64,000 bases of DNA, taken from NCBI RefSeq assembly GCF_001500315.1, contig NZ_LLER01000002.1:1-64000 (forward strand). The letters run 5' to 3'. The notes beneath the pieces were generated by a model. It did not search any database. It had not been told where the DNA came from and worked only from the letters and a program-made list of their open reading frames with translations. Of this stretch, positions 10,548-18,977 are shown piece after piece (position 1 is the first letter of the stretch; the number at the start of each line of letters is the position of its first letter). The position numbers were made by a program, and so were the translations under genes. Source of the stretch: Staphylococcus auricularis (GTDB taxonomy: Bacteria > Bacillota > Bacilli > Staphylococcales > Staphylococcaceae).

Positions 10548-11228
10548 ATGCTATACGAAGAAGAACTTTATTATTTAAAGCAACTTATAGCCACTATTTA
10601 TAGTAAAATGAAATGCTACCATGATGAATTTGTTTCTGCAACACAATTTCGTTATAACTTAAAAAAGACGTGCGTGTATGACGTTTTTGATTATACTAAA
10701 ATGGAGATAGACGAGCGAGTTATACAAACGATATATTTGTTCCAGGATTTAGTGAAAAAAGATAAGATTGAAATTATACGTGAAGAATTATTTGAATTGG
10801 ATATTAATAGAAGATTAAAGAACAGCTGATCAATCCATCTTAAATTGTTTAAATATTTAGTCAAAGAGGGCGGAGGTAAATATCCGATAAATAAGTGTTT
10901 AAACGACTTATTAGGTTATAGGTTTATTTTTCATAGTGATTTAACTCTCGATGACGTTTATAGGGAGATAGAGCACTATATAAATGAAAACTATAGTGAT
11001 AATATGGTCAAAATCCAAAATGCTAGTAAATTAGATTATAAAGCTTTACACATATATTTTAAAATCAGCAATCAGTGTTTTCCTTGTGAATTACAAGTGT
11101 GGCTTCAAAAAGATCATAGTAATAATGTAAAGTCACATCGAATACAAAAACAAGCTTATTTAGATTGGAATATATACGAAAGAGATGTGCTAAATGCTAA
11201 GCGAGAAGGTGAATTTGATGTTTTATAA
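10548..11228 (+). pseudogene. RelA/SpoT-like toxic small alarmone synthetase (toxSAS), in-frame TGA
   Basis: One continuous frame of 227 codons interrupted by a TGA at 10827-10829. Around it reads RRLKNS-stop-SIHLKL, the position of the R-x-K...S-I-x-x-K nucleotide-binding motif of RelA/SpoT synthetase domains, so a Trp codon (TGG) is the simplest ancestor. Downstream are the synthetase hallmarks LLGYRFIF, YKALHIYFK and CFPCELQVWL. Length, lack of hydrolase and TGS domains, and the following Panacea gene match toxSAS toxins (FaRel/PhRel/CapRel-like), which pyrophosphorylate tRNA 3' ends or make (pp)pApp. The stop removes all catalytic motifs after residue 93. The ATG has TAGAGG 7 bases upstream. 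Confidence 0.7.
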
Positions 11229-11880
11229 ACACTATTTAATCTTTCTGGAAAACGAAAAAGTGGGTAGAAGACAGGCATTTCACAAATTGATACAACAAGA
11301 AAGTGATTTTGATAATATAAATAGTTATGGCTCCCAATTAGATCATTTAGGTCTTGAATATTATACACATATAATTAGTACTTCGTATCAATCAATATCA
11401 AGTATTGAAGATAAGGATAGTTTTTTTAGAGATATCGATTACTATGAAGATTTTGAAGAATTTTTAGAGGTTGCTAAAACTACACAAAGTCTATGTGCGA
11501 TGGATGTGGCGAGATATATTTTAATGCTTCAGCCTACAACTCCATTAAAATTACAAAAATTGCTCTACATTGTTTACGAACGCTATATTTTACAATTTCA
11601 AACGCCATTATTTAATGAAGCGTTTTTAGCTTCTAACTACGGTCCAATCATCATTGAAGACTATGATGCATCTCAAAAAGAAAATCAATTACTTTCAGTA
11701 GAAGATGATCAATCCATTTTTAGTATGTCAGACAAAGCAACCTTGCCGATAAAATATAAAATTTCTCGTCTCAAAAATAGTGTTTATTTAAGAGAGTTAG
11801 TTCAAAGTGTCATAGCAGAATATAAGGACTATAGTGCAGAGGATATGTTAAACATCATTCAATCAAACGATACAGCTTAG
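11218..11880 (+). CDS. Panacea-domain antitoxin (SocA-like, DUF4065), C-terminally truncated
   Basis: A 220-residue protein starting at the ATG at 11218 (GAGAAGGTGA about 5 bases upstream), overlapping the toxSAS stop by 11 bases. The C-terminal half is a Panacea domain: DVARYIL, LKLQKLLYIVYERYIL, then PLFNEAFLASNYGPII. The N-terminal ~100 residues are a partner-specific domain. Panacea antitoxins neutralise many toxins including toxSAS. After the TAG stop (11878-11880) the same frame runs on to 11967 as SRAHDYAQNETMSTELIKEA..., and the stop stands where Panacea proteins have a conserved Trp (TGG). The antitoxin therefore probably lost 30 residues; whether it still works is unknown. Confidence 0.7.
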   Translation: MFYKHYLIFLENEKVGRRQAFHKLIQQESDFDNINSYGSQLDHLGLEYYTHIISTSYQSISSIEDKDSFFRDIDYYEDFEEFLEVAKTTQSLCAMDVARYILMLQPTTPLKLQKLLYIVYERYILQFQTPLFNEAFLASNYGPIIIEDYDASQKENQLLSVEDDQSIFSMSDKATLPIKYKISRLKNSVYLRELVQSVIAEYKDYSAEDMLNIIQSNDTA

Positions 11881-11967
11881 TCTAGAGCACATGATTATGC
11901 ACAAAATGAAACAATGTCTACAGAATTGATTAAAGAAGCTGAACCTGTAAAATACGCTATTAATTAA

Positions 11968-12457
11968 AAAAACGTGACAATATATTTTATAAAGTATGGT
12001 ACAATTTTCATATTTCATGTATAAGCATCATAAGGAGTAGTATAGTTAATAATGAGGTGAACAATACAGTGAACAAAAAAATAGAATAATTTATAAAAAT
12101 AAAGGCCCTTCACTGTAAAATATATGAAAGCAACAATAAATGTAAGAAAAACAACTAAAAAAGAGAAAGTGGAATTTTTAAGATCTTTATTCATCCTTAT
12201 AACTGTCATTTTATTAATTAAATGGTTGAAATCGTGACAAATAAGTCATTTCGTATATGCTAAACACGTGTTAATTCGATGTTTTAAAAAATTAATTTCA
12301 AAAATAGTTTTACATTTACGACAAATGCGTGTATAGTGAGAGTTAAGTAATAAAAGAACGTGAAATTGATTGTGAGTTATTTGTTTAGAATATTCTCCTT
12401 TTAATGAAATGTATTTGTTACAAAAATTTCGTGCAAAAGCACATGGAGGTATTTTAG
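11968..12457 (+). other. Gap with csp promoter and leader; small hydrophobic frames
   Basis: On the plus strand a 37-residue frame (12124-12237) encodes a basic N-terminus and one membrane segment (SLFILITVILLIKWLKS) but has no clear ribosome site. The minus strand also reads as a hydrophobic peptide (12015-12209). Neither is supported. TTTACA (12309-12314), 17 bases and TATAGT (12332-12337) form a good promoter, leaving a leader of about 115 bases before csp, as is typical for cold-shock genes whose leaders act as RNA thermosensors. Confidence 0.5.
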
Positions 12458-12658
12458 ATGAATAGCGGTACAGTTAAATGGTTTAATGCAGAAAAAGGTT
12501 TTGGATTTATCGAAAGAGAAAATGCGAATGACGTATTCGTACACTTCTCAGCAATCCAAGGCGAAGGATACAAAACGTTAGAAGAAGGCCAAAATGTTGA
12601 ATTCGACATCGTTGAAGGTGACCGTGGCGAACAAGCAGCTAACGTTGTTAAAATGTAA
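12458..12658 (+). CDS. csp: Cold-shock protein, CspA family
   Basis: A 66-residue single-domain nucleic-acid chaperone that binds single-stranded RNA and DNA. The start [19 protein letters not shown] carries RNP1 (KGFGFI), and RNP2 (VFVHF) follows at about residue 26, exactly as in CspA/CspB/CspC. An ATGGAGGT site precedes the ATG. A promoter and a leader of about 115 bases upstream suggest post-transcriptional cold regulation. The gene is monocistronic with its own terminator. The paralogue (cspA, B or C) cannot be decided from sequence alone. Confidence 0.93.
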   Translation: MNSGTVKWFNAEKGFGFIERENANDVFVHFSAIQGEGYKTLEEGQNVEFDIVEGDRGEQAANVVKM

Positions 12659-12705
12659 TTAAACTTAAATTTAATAGATCGTAGCCCTTTATTAGGGCTG
12701 CCCTC

Positions 12706-12747
12706 AAACTGCCGATTGCGCGATGGACGTTATTGGCAGTTTTTTTG
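12706..12747 (+). terminator. Rho-independent terminator after csp
   Basis: AAACTGCC and GGCAGTTT form the stem, followed by a T8 run. A small hairpin AGCCC/GGGCT lies just before it. Confidence 0.85.
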
Positions 12748-12882
12748 TGTCTTATAAATTTTATTCTGATAGGGGATTTAAAATTTCCATCTTTCTATAC
12801 GTTTAAATTACCGTAATAAAAAATTCTGCCATGTTTGTACATGACAGAATGGGGTGGGGGCGACATAGTAGCACGCCCCTTA

Positions 12883-13629
12883 TTATTCGGCTGTTTTCAA
12901 CCCGCGGATTAAAGCTGCTGAGAAGTCTTCCATTGCTTCACTGTAATTGTCTGGATTCTCTCTTGAAGCGCGTGTGAGTTCATCGTCTTTAAAGAATTCT
13001 CTGCGCAAGCCTTCGGAGATTTCCAATTGCACACCGTTACTGCTTTCGTATTTATTAGTAATGTTCAGGTGAGATTCACCTTCTAAAGCTTTCGGCGCTT
13101 TTTTTACAGTGAAATTGGCGTTTTCTAATTCTTCTCTAATTGATTTCTTCAGTGTCGCGTCTTCACCGCCCATGTAGACGACGGATTCATCGCTATCCAT
13201 GCCGTGTAAAGACACCACGACTTTGGAACGTTTAATCATACGGATTAAGCGTGGTTCGTTAAACTCTGTAGATGTGACGTGTAATCTTGAGTTATGCTCT
13301 TTTAATAAACCTCTAAAGGTATACATATTGTATTCGCCTTTGTCAGCGGTCACTTTCGCAAGTTCAGTTGTCCCGGGCTCAATGCCTCCACCATGAATCG
13401 CTGTGATGAGAATATCACTATCAGCGTTTTGATGATCAATCTGATAATCTTCACCTTCAGTATTATCTTTCTTCATTTCTTTGAAGTTCTCATAATAATC
13501 GGATGAAGTATGATTTTCATTCGAAAAAGGTTTTGCAAAATAAACATAAGCTGCTAGTGCGATGAGGCCAATGACGAGAATTATCGTTAATACAAAGAAT
13601 ATGTAAGAATAAATTTTTTCTCTTCTCAT
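12883..13629 (-). CDS. Poly-gamma-glutamate hydrolase family protein, membrane-anchored
   Basis: A 248-residue protein of the PghP/DUF867 family, zinc peptidases that cleave poly-gamma-glutamate; phage members strip the capsule of Bacillus. Family motifs seen are ITAIHGGGIEPGTTELA (zinc ligands His and Glu), VVVSLHGMD and GVQLEISEGLRREF. An N-terminal membrane helix (about residues 8-31) places the enzyme outside the cell. The start at 13629 (MRREKIYSY) is preferred to the upstream 13692 because CTGGAG lies 7 bases before it, and TATAAT at about 13669 on the minus strand would be its -10. Substrate is inferred from family. Confidence 0.85.
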   Translation of the reverse strand: MRREKIYSYIFFVLTIILVIGLIALAAYVYFAKPFSNENHTSSDYYENFKEMKKDNTEGEDYQIDHQNADSDILITAIHGGGIEPGTTELAKVTADKGEYNMYTFRGLLKEHNSRLHVTSTEFNEPRLIRMIKRSKVVVSLHGMDSDESVVYMGGEDATLKKSIREELENANFTVKKAPKALEGESHLNITNKYESSNGVQLEISEGLRREFFKDDELTRASRENPDNYSEAMEDFSAALIRGLKTAE

Positions 13630-13778
13630 AATTACTCCAGAAATTATTTGATATATCACTATAATTATAGCAGAAAGAAGGTGCAAAACCATATGTATTT
13701 TTCATAAAGTTTTGAGCGGTTATATCAGTTTTCGGAGTAGAGAAACCATTTGTGAATTTATACACACCTGATCACAAA

Positions 13779-13973
13779 TTATGTTAAAAATCTACTAAAT
13801 ACTAAGGAGAATAACAGACCTAACGCGCCAAATATGAGTAGCATGACCGTCACACCTAGTAGAGATTCTTTCGATTCTTGGCCGCGTTTTGTTAAATAGA
13901 GTGTCAGTGTGATCCCACCAATAATTAAAAAGATGATGGACACCCATAACACGACTGTGAAATGTTGACTCAT
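13779..13973 (-). CDS. Small two-helix membrane protein
   Basis: A 64-residue protein (MSQHFTVVLWV...) with hydrophobic segments at about residues 6-27 and 40-62 around a short polar loop (KRGQESKES). The start is placed at 13973 because AGGAGGTG lies 7 bases before it; the longer frame to 14036 has no such site. Unrecognised. It lies leftward next to the PghP-like gene, but the gap and separate ribosome site do not prove an operon. Confidence 0.65.
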   Translation of the reverse strand: MSQHFTVVLWVSIIFLIIGGITLTLYLTKRGQESKESLLGVTVMLLIFGALGLLFSLVFSRFLT

Positions 13974-14185
13974 GACGACACCTCCTAGATTGTACAACTT
14001 ATCGTAGTTGATACTGCGGATAATGATTAATTCCAATCATACCACTCTTTCTTTACACATAACAGTACAGCGCAATCAAGACACTGACGATAAGATGAAG
14101 TTTAGTTTCAATCACTAGCGGCTATATAAGTCACAGGTAAAAAATTGTCACCGTCGATCTGACAACATTACGGGAGGTGAAATCA

Positions 14186-14395
14186 GTGAGAGAGGTAAAC
14201 AAAGTCATCTACATCGTACTTGCTTTCCTACTTGGTGGATTCGGTATCCATAATTTTTACGCTGGTAAAATAGGACTTGGTATCTTATTCTTACTTTTCT
14301 TCTGGTTAGCAGGTATTACTCACATCATTGCAATCATTCAAGGTATCTTAGCGATATTTAAAAAATCAGATAAAAATGGGAATATACAAGTTTAA
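14186..14395 (+). CDS. TM2-domain membrane protein
   Basis: A 69-residue protein with the TM2 family pattern: a first helix YIVLAFLLGGFGIHNFYAG, the glycine/phenylalanine-rich turn (GGFGIHNFYAGK), and a second helix with FWLAGITHIIAIIQGI. TM2 proteins are small bacterial membrane proteins of unknown role. A GTG start at 14186 follows GGGAGGTG at about 7 bases; the GTG at 14177 would overlap the ribosome site. Monocistronic, followed by a terminator. Confidence 0.85.
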   Translation: MREVNKVIYIVLAFLLGGFGIHNFYAGKIGLGILFLLFFWLAGITHIIAIIQGILAIFKKSDKNGNIQV

Positions 14396-14702
14396 TTAGA
14401 CATGATTAACAGCTTCATAAACCTAAAAATTCGTATTGCGCCATCATTCAACGATGGGTGATACGAATTTTTTATACATTATTTTAATATATTCCGTTGT
14501 GATTCATAAAATTTATTTTTTGAGAGAAAATGAATGGCTTAAACTTTACATAAAGTTTAGTTTGAAATAAAGTTTAAATCATATTCGTACGTTATACTTT
14601 GTGTAACACCTTGTCGAATAGTGAGAAATAAAATAGAGAAAACAACATGTGTTGTGAAGTTTGGATTCATTGAAGAGAGAAAATCCATTTAGGGGTGAGG
14701 GT
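14396..14702 (+). other. TM2-yozE gap: terminator and palindromic repeats
   Basis: A terminator lies at 14425-14474. AAACTTTacatAAAGTTT (14541-14558) is a perfect dyad followed by a third AAAGTTT at 14569-14575, a plausible operator. No gene. Confidence 0.5.
14425..14474 (+). terminator. Terminator after TM2 gene
   Basis: AAATTCGTAT and ATACGAATTT enclose an inner hairpin (CCATC/GATGG) and are followed by a T run. Confidence 0.8.
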
Positions 14703-14921
14703 ATGTCATTTTATGATTTCGCTGTTGATTTTATCGGTGATGACACGCCGTTAGGTACACTGGCTCTGTCAATCACCTTGGATAAAGATTTTCCTAGAAA
14801 TGAAACAAATCATCAAAGACTGAGTGATTACTTTTACGGTACATATGTAGACCACGAATTGCTAGAAATAGCAAATCGTGCTTTAAGTTTATATCTATAT
14901 AATAAAGCGGTAGAATTTTAA
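14703..14921 (+). CDS. YozE-family (UPF0346) SAM-like protein
   Basis: A 72-residue protein beginning MSFYDFAVDFIGDDTPLG, followed by the DKDFPR segment and SDYFYGTYVDHELLE. These are the conserved parts of the YozE_SAM_like family, small helical proteins common in Bacillales with no established function. The ATG at 14703 follows GGGGTGAGGGT; the frame extension to 14661 lacks a site. It ends one base before the convergent gene stops. Confidence 0.8.
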   Translation: MSFYDFAVDFIGDDTPLGTLALSITLDKDFPRNETNHQRLSDYFYGTYVDHELLEIANRALSLYLYNKAVEF

Positions 14922-15158
14922 TTAAGATTCGTAGCACCAATTTTGTGCAGTGAGCGCGTCCCACACGTCTTGGGTTTTGAAGTTGATTTCATCGTTGTAT
15001 TCATTAAAAGGCTCTAATATACCTTGACGCATCCAACTATTAATTAATGCATTCGGTACACCATCTAAGACCATTTCACTTTTGCTAACTAACAAACACT
15101 CCCATTCTAATGAAATATTTGTAAGGTTTACATATTTACATGTATCTAGCTCTTGCAA
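14922..15158 (-). CDS. Conserved-looking small protein of unknown function
   Basis: A 78-residue soluble acidic protein (MQELDTCKYVNLTNISLEW...) with no recognised motif. A strong AAGGAGGGAG site about 4 bases before a TTG fixes the start at 15158. A minus-strand TATAAT at about 15311 (in GGTATAATAAAAGG) could be its -10, leaving a leader of about 140 bases that contains a GAAATGAAAC-type dyad. It is convergent with yozE, with stops almost touching. Confidence 0.6.
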   Translation of the reverse strand: MQELDTCKYVNLTNISLEWECLLVSKSEMVLDGVPNALINSWMRQGILEPFNEYNDEINFKTQDVWDALTAQNWCYES

Positions 15159-15547
15159 CGGTCTCCCTCCTTATTATTGAAGTTCGTGTATTAAGTTTTA
15201 CCCATGTTGGCGGGAATAAAACCAGATTTAGGGAATTTGTAAAAAAACAGTAAAACTTTTTTCATTTAGTTTCATTTCGAGACATAGCTAGGGTTTACAC
15301 CTTTTATTATACCAAAAAATCACTTTAAATGTTAAAAATATATAAAGACATCGCACAACTAAAATAAAAATTTAGAAGTAGGGAATATAAATATATAGAT
15401 CACATTGGGAATGAAGACGAGGTGCACACACCTTGTCTTTTTGTGGTGAAATCGTTTTAAAAATCTTTGTATCGGTGGATGGATTATGCTATACTAGATC
15501 CACAACGATAAATGAAATAAAATATTATTACACTGAAGGGAATGTCA
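15159..15547 (+). promoter_or_regulatory. Regulatory gap before the hsd operon
   Basis: The left part is the leader of the minus-strand gene ending near 15158. A hairpin with T run (AAGACgAGGTG/CACCTtGTCTT, 15413-15446) looks like a terminator on the plus strand; the transcript it ends is unknown. TTGTAT (15467-15472), 17 bases and TATACT (15490-15495) form the likely hsd promoter 52 bases before the first start. Confidence 0.6.
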
Positions 15548-16102
15548 ATGAAACTAGAAGAACATGCACAAATTTTACCTGGAGTCTTAACGTCACGGAT
15601 TGTGGAAGACGAAGCGGGGATGCGTTATAAACTTTACGACAATCATGACTTTTATAAAGATGTATTTGCGCATGTCCCGGTGAAAGTGACACCGAAATAT
15701 GTCAATGTCGCAGAGAAGAGTGCGAAAGTGATTGTGAAACATGGGAATGTTGTGATCAACTTAACACTCCAAAGAGCTGCGATGGTACATAATGATAACG
15801 CAACATTTTTAACCTTTAATTATGCACGCGTAGAATTGAATGATGAGATTGATCCACGATACTTTGTTTATTGGTTTAATCGTTCTAAAGAAGCACAGAA
15901 TCAAATTTATCGTGCGGTCCAAAGCGGCACACAGACCAAAAAGATATCCATCAGCAGTATACGCGCGATGCACATCACGTTTCCTTCTATAGAGGAACAA
16001 CGCATTATTGGGAAATTATTTGAAGCAAAAGCAAAAATGAAATTATTGAAACAACAACGCTATGATTTGGAAATGAAATACTTATCCGCAACATTATTTT
16101 AA
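15548..16102 (+). CDS. Single-TRD HsdS-like specificity half-subunit
   Basis: A 184-residue protein resembling half of a type I restriction S subunit: one target-recognition-like domain (about 1-140, with TQTKKISISSIRAMHITFPS at its end) followed by one coiled-coil conserved region (PSIEEQRIIGKLFEAKAKMK...YLSATLF). Full S subunits have two of each; the complete hsdS lies two genes downstream. It is co-directional and 17 bases before hsdM, so co-expressed. The ATG at 15548 follows GAAGGGA at about 7 bases. Half-S proteins can dimerise to make a symmetric recognition unit or modulate M; which applies here is unknown. No frameshift or truncation sign is visible. Confidence 0.75.
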   Translation: MKLEEHAQILPGVLTSRIVEDEAGMRYKLYDNHDFYKDVFAHVPVKVTPKYVNVAEKSAKVIVKHGNVVINLTLQRAAMVHNDNATFLTFNYARVELNDEIDPRYFVYWFNRSKEAQNQIYRAVQSGTQTKKISISSIRAMHITFPSIEEQRIIGKLFEAKAKMKLLKQQRYDLEMKYLSATLF

Positions 16103-16119
16103 TTACTGGAGGAACAAAT

Positions 16120-17676
16120 ATGTCAGTCACTGAGAAACAGCGCCAGCAACAAGCTGAATTACACAAACATTTATGGAATATAGCGAATGAATTAAGAGGG
16201 AATATGGATGCGAGTGAATTTCGTAATTATATCCTCGGGTTGATCTTCTATCGCTTCCTATCAGAGAAAGCAGAAGAAGAGGTCGCAGAGGCACTTGCAG
16301 ATGAAGATGTGGAATATGATGAAGCATGGGAAGACGATGAATACCGCGATGATTTAAAAGAAGAACTGCTAGATAATGTCGGTTATTACATCGAACCTCA
16401 AGATCTCTTTAGTACGATGGTGAAAGAAATCGAAAACCAAACGTTTGATATCGAACATTTATCACAAGCGATCCGAAAAGTTGAAACATCAACACTCGGA
16501 CAAGATAGTGAAGAAGACTTTATCGGTCTCTTCAGTGATATGGATTTAAGCTCTACGCGTTTAGGAAATACCGTTAAAGAACGTACACAGCTTATTAGTA
16601 AAGTCATCGCTCACTTATCTGAAATACCTTTTGTTCATAGTGATATGGAAATCGATATGTTAGGTGACGCTTACGAATACCTCATCGGTCGCTTTGCGGC
16701 AAGCGCTGGTAAAAAAGCAGGGGAATTCTATACACCGCAACAAGTGTCTAAAATTTTAGCCAAAATCGTGACGCTTGGTCATGATAAATTAAGAAACGTC
16801 TATGACCCTACATGCGGTTCAGGCTCACTCCTACTTCGTGTCGGTAAAGAAGCAACAGTTTATCGTTATAATGGTCAAGAACGCAACAACACCACATATA
16901 ACTTGGCGCGAATGAACATGTTGCTTCACGATGTACGTTATGAAAACTTTGATATTTACAACGGCGATACATTAGAAAATCCAGCATTTGAAGAAGAAAA
17001 ATTCGATGCCGTAGTAGCCAATCCACCTTATAGTGCGAAATGGTCAGCAGATTCAAAATTTAATAATGATGAACGTTTCAGCAGCTACGGTAAACTCGCA
17101 CCTAAATCTAAAGCCGACTTTGCCTTCGTTCAACATATGATTCATTATCTTGATGATGACGGTACGATGGCGGTTGTGCTTCCACATGGTGTGTTATTCC
17201 GTGGGGCTGCAGAAGGTACCATCCGTCAATATCTCATTGAAGAGAAAAATTATTTAGATGCGGTCATCGGCTTACCAGCTAATATCTTCTATGGAACAAG
17301 TATTCCAACATGTATTCTCGTATTTAAAAAATGTCGTAAAGCCGATCAAGATTTGCTATTTATTGATGCATCTAATGAATTTGAAAAAGGTAAAAACCAA
17401 AACCACTTAACCGACGAACAAGTTGAGAAAATCGTCAATACGTATGCGGAGAGAGAAACGATTGATAAATACAGCTACGCTGCTACGTTAGATGAAATTG
17501 AAGAAAACGACTACAACCTCAACATCCCACGCTACGTCGATACTTTTGAAGAAGAAGAACCTATCGATTTAGAACAAGTCCAACAAGACATTAACGACAT
17601 CGATGATCAAATCGTAGACATTGAAAACGAAATCAACGGTTACCTCAAAGAACTAGGAGTGGCACAACATGACTGA
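16120..17676 (+). CDS. hsdM: Type I restriction-modification system methyltransferase subunit
   Basis: A 518-residue N6-adenine DNA methyltransferase. An N-terminal helical region (about 1-150) is followed by the catalytic domain: KKAGEFYTPQQV, the SAM-binding DPTCGSGSLLL (motif I) and the catalytic NPPYS (motif IV). Acts as M2S with HsdS and, for cleavage, R2M2S. TGGAGG precedes the ATG. The gene overlaps hsdS by 8 bases. No hsdR is present within 64 kb; in S. aureus Sau1 systems hsdR is also at a distant locus, so this may be a satellite hsdMS pair or a lone methylase. Confidence 0.95.
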   Translation: MSVTEKQRQQQAELHKHLWNIANELRGNMDASEFRNYILGLIFYRFLSEKAEEEVAEALADEDVEYDEAWEDDEYRDDLKEELLDNVGYYIEPQDLFSTMVKEIENQTFDIEHLSQAIRKVETSTLGQDSEEDFIGLFSDMDLSSTRLGNTVKERTQLISKVIAHLSEIPFVHSDMEIDMLGDAYEYLIGRFAASAGKKAGEFYTPQQVSKILAKIVTLGHDKLRNVYDPTCGSGSLLLRVGKEATVYRYNGQERNNTTYNLARMNMLLHDVRYENFDIYNGDTLENPAFEEEKFDAVVANPPYSAKWSADSKFNNDERFSSYGKLAPKSKADFAFVQHMIHYLDDDGTMAVVLPHGVLFRGAAEGTIRQYLIEEKNYLDAVIGLPANIFYGTSIPTCILVFKKCRKADQDLLFIDASNEFEKGKNQNHLTDEQVEKIVNTYAERETIDKYSYAATLDEIEENDYNLNIPRYVDTFEEEEPIDLEQVQQDINDIDDQIVDIENEINGYLKELGVAQHD

Positions 17677-18877
17677 TGAAACAAAGCACGTACCAGAACT
17701 TAGATTTCCAGAGTTTAAAGATGAGTGGGTAAAAAATGAGATAGGAAAATATATTGATGAAATAAGAAAATTTGATACGCAACAAGATTCAGGTTTCCCA
17801 GTAGTTACTTCTTCAAGAAGAGTCTTATATAAACAGGATAATTATTTCGACGGGGAACGAGAATTTAGCAAGAAGAATGTTTTATATAGCGTAGTTCCAC
17901 CTAATATGATTACTTATAGACATATGAGTGATGACAATATATTCAAATTTAATATAAATTTTTTTAATGAAAACGTACTTGTTAGTAAGGAATATCCAGT
18001 TTTTGATGTAAATGAATATGCAGATAAATTTTTTATCTTTTATGAACTGAATAACAATATTAGATTTTTGAAATTTTGCATTAAGCAAAAAAAGGGTGGA
18101 ACTAGAACACGTTTGTATTTTAATGTTTTAAAAAAATATCAAACTTTTATTCCACATAAATCGGAACAACAAAAAATTGGTGATTTCTTCAGTAAACTCG
18201 ACCGTCAAATTGAACTTGAAGAGCAAAAACTTGAGCAATTAGAAGCTCAGAAAAAAGGCTATATGCAAAAAATATTCTCACAAGAATTAAGATTTAAAGA
18301 TGAGGATGGAAATGATTATCCCGAGTGGAAAGTTGAACAAATAGATAATATACTTTCTGAAAGAAAAACTTATCAAAAAAAAGAAAGTAATATACCACAT
18401 GCAACTCTTTCTACTAATGGTATAAGTTTAAAAAGTGAACGATATGATAGAGATTTTTTAGTTAAAGATAAAAATAAGAAGTATAAAATCAGCAATAAAG
18501 ATGACATTTGTTATAACCCTGCTAACTTAAAATTTGGTGTTATAACTAGAAATAAAATTGGGACAGTTATTTTTTCACCTATTCATATAACTTTTGAAGT
18601 TAATGAGAATTATGATCCTATTTTTATCGAAAAGATGATTACTAGATGGGATTTTATAAATAAAATTAGAAAGTTTGAAGAGGGTACTGTTTATGAAAGG
18701 ATGGCAGTAAAACCTGAAGATTTCTTAACTTATGAAACGGCTATTCCATTTTTAGAAGAACAACAAAAAATAGGTGATTTCTTTAACGATTTTGACATAT
18801 TAATCGAAAAGCAATCTCAAAAAATCGATTTACTCAAACAGCGTAAGCAAGGTTTCTTACAAAAAATGTTTGTTTAA
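17669..18877 (+). CDS. hsdS: Type I restriction-modification system specificity subunit
   Basis: A 402-residue two-TRD specificity protein. It opens with HVPELRFPEFKDEWV, typical of staphylococcal HsdS. TRD1 (about 20-165) ends at SEQQKIGDFFSKLDRQIELEEQKLEQLEAQKKG (first coiled coil) and TRD2 (about 215-365) ends at EEQQKIGDFFNDFD, the second copy of the conserved region. The QQKIGDFF repeat is visible directly. Both TRDs are visibly more AT-rich than the conserved regions, a sign of domain exchange. The start overlaps hsdM. The recognition sequence cannot be read from sequence alone. Confidence 0.93.
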   Translation: MTDETKHVPELRFPEFKDEWVKNEIGKYIDEIRKFDTQQDSGFPVVTSSRRVLYKQDNYFDGEREFSKKNVLYSVVPPNMITYRHMSDDNIFKFNINFFNENVLVSKEYPVFDVNEYADKFFIFYELNNNIRFLKFCIKQKKGGTRTRLYFNVLKKYQTFIPHKSEQQKIGDFFSKLDRQIELEEQKLEQLEAQKKGYMQKIFSQELRFKDEDGNDYPEWKVEQIDNILSERKTYQKKESNIPHATLSTNGISLKSERYDRDFLVKDKNKKYKISNKDDICYNPANLKFGVITRNKIGTVIFSPIHITFEVNENYDPIFIEKMITRWDFINKIRKFEEGTVYERMAVKPEDFLTYETAIPFLEEQQKIGDFFNDFDILIEKQSQKIDLLKQRKQGFLQKMFV

Positions 18878-18902
18878 TTAAAAATAACCACAAAAATAAA
18901 TG

Positions 18903-18976
18903 GGTCGGGACAGTCTCGTCGTGATTGGATTCATTAATATGAATATCCAACCATTACGAGGTGTCCCGACTTTTTT
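18903..18976 (+). terminator. Long bidirectional terminator after hsdS
   Basis: GTCGGGACA...TCTCGT...ATTGGAT on the left pairs with ATCCAA...ACGAG...TGTCCCGAC on the right, followed by T6. It separates hsdS from the convergent membrane gene. Confidence 0.85.
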
Positions 18977-18977
18977 G

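Noticed and set aside
12015-12209. Hydrophobic minus-strand peptide frame, considered as a type I toxin
   Set aside because: Ribosome site too close to the start, and an equally plausible hydrophobic frame exists on the other strand; AT-rich DNA gives such frames by chance.
8583-12300. A second copy of the ssrA 3' end marking an island right border
   Set aside because: The CGGGTTCGAATCCC-type sequence was not seen again in the interval.
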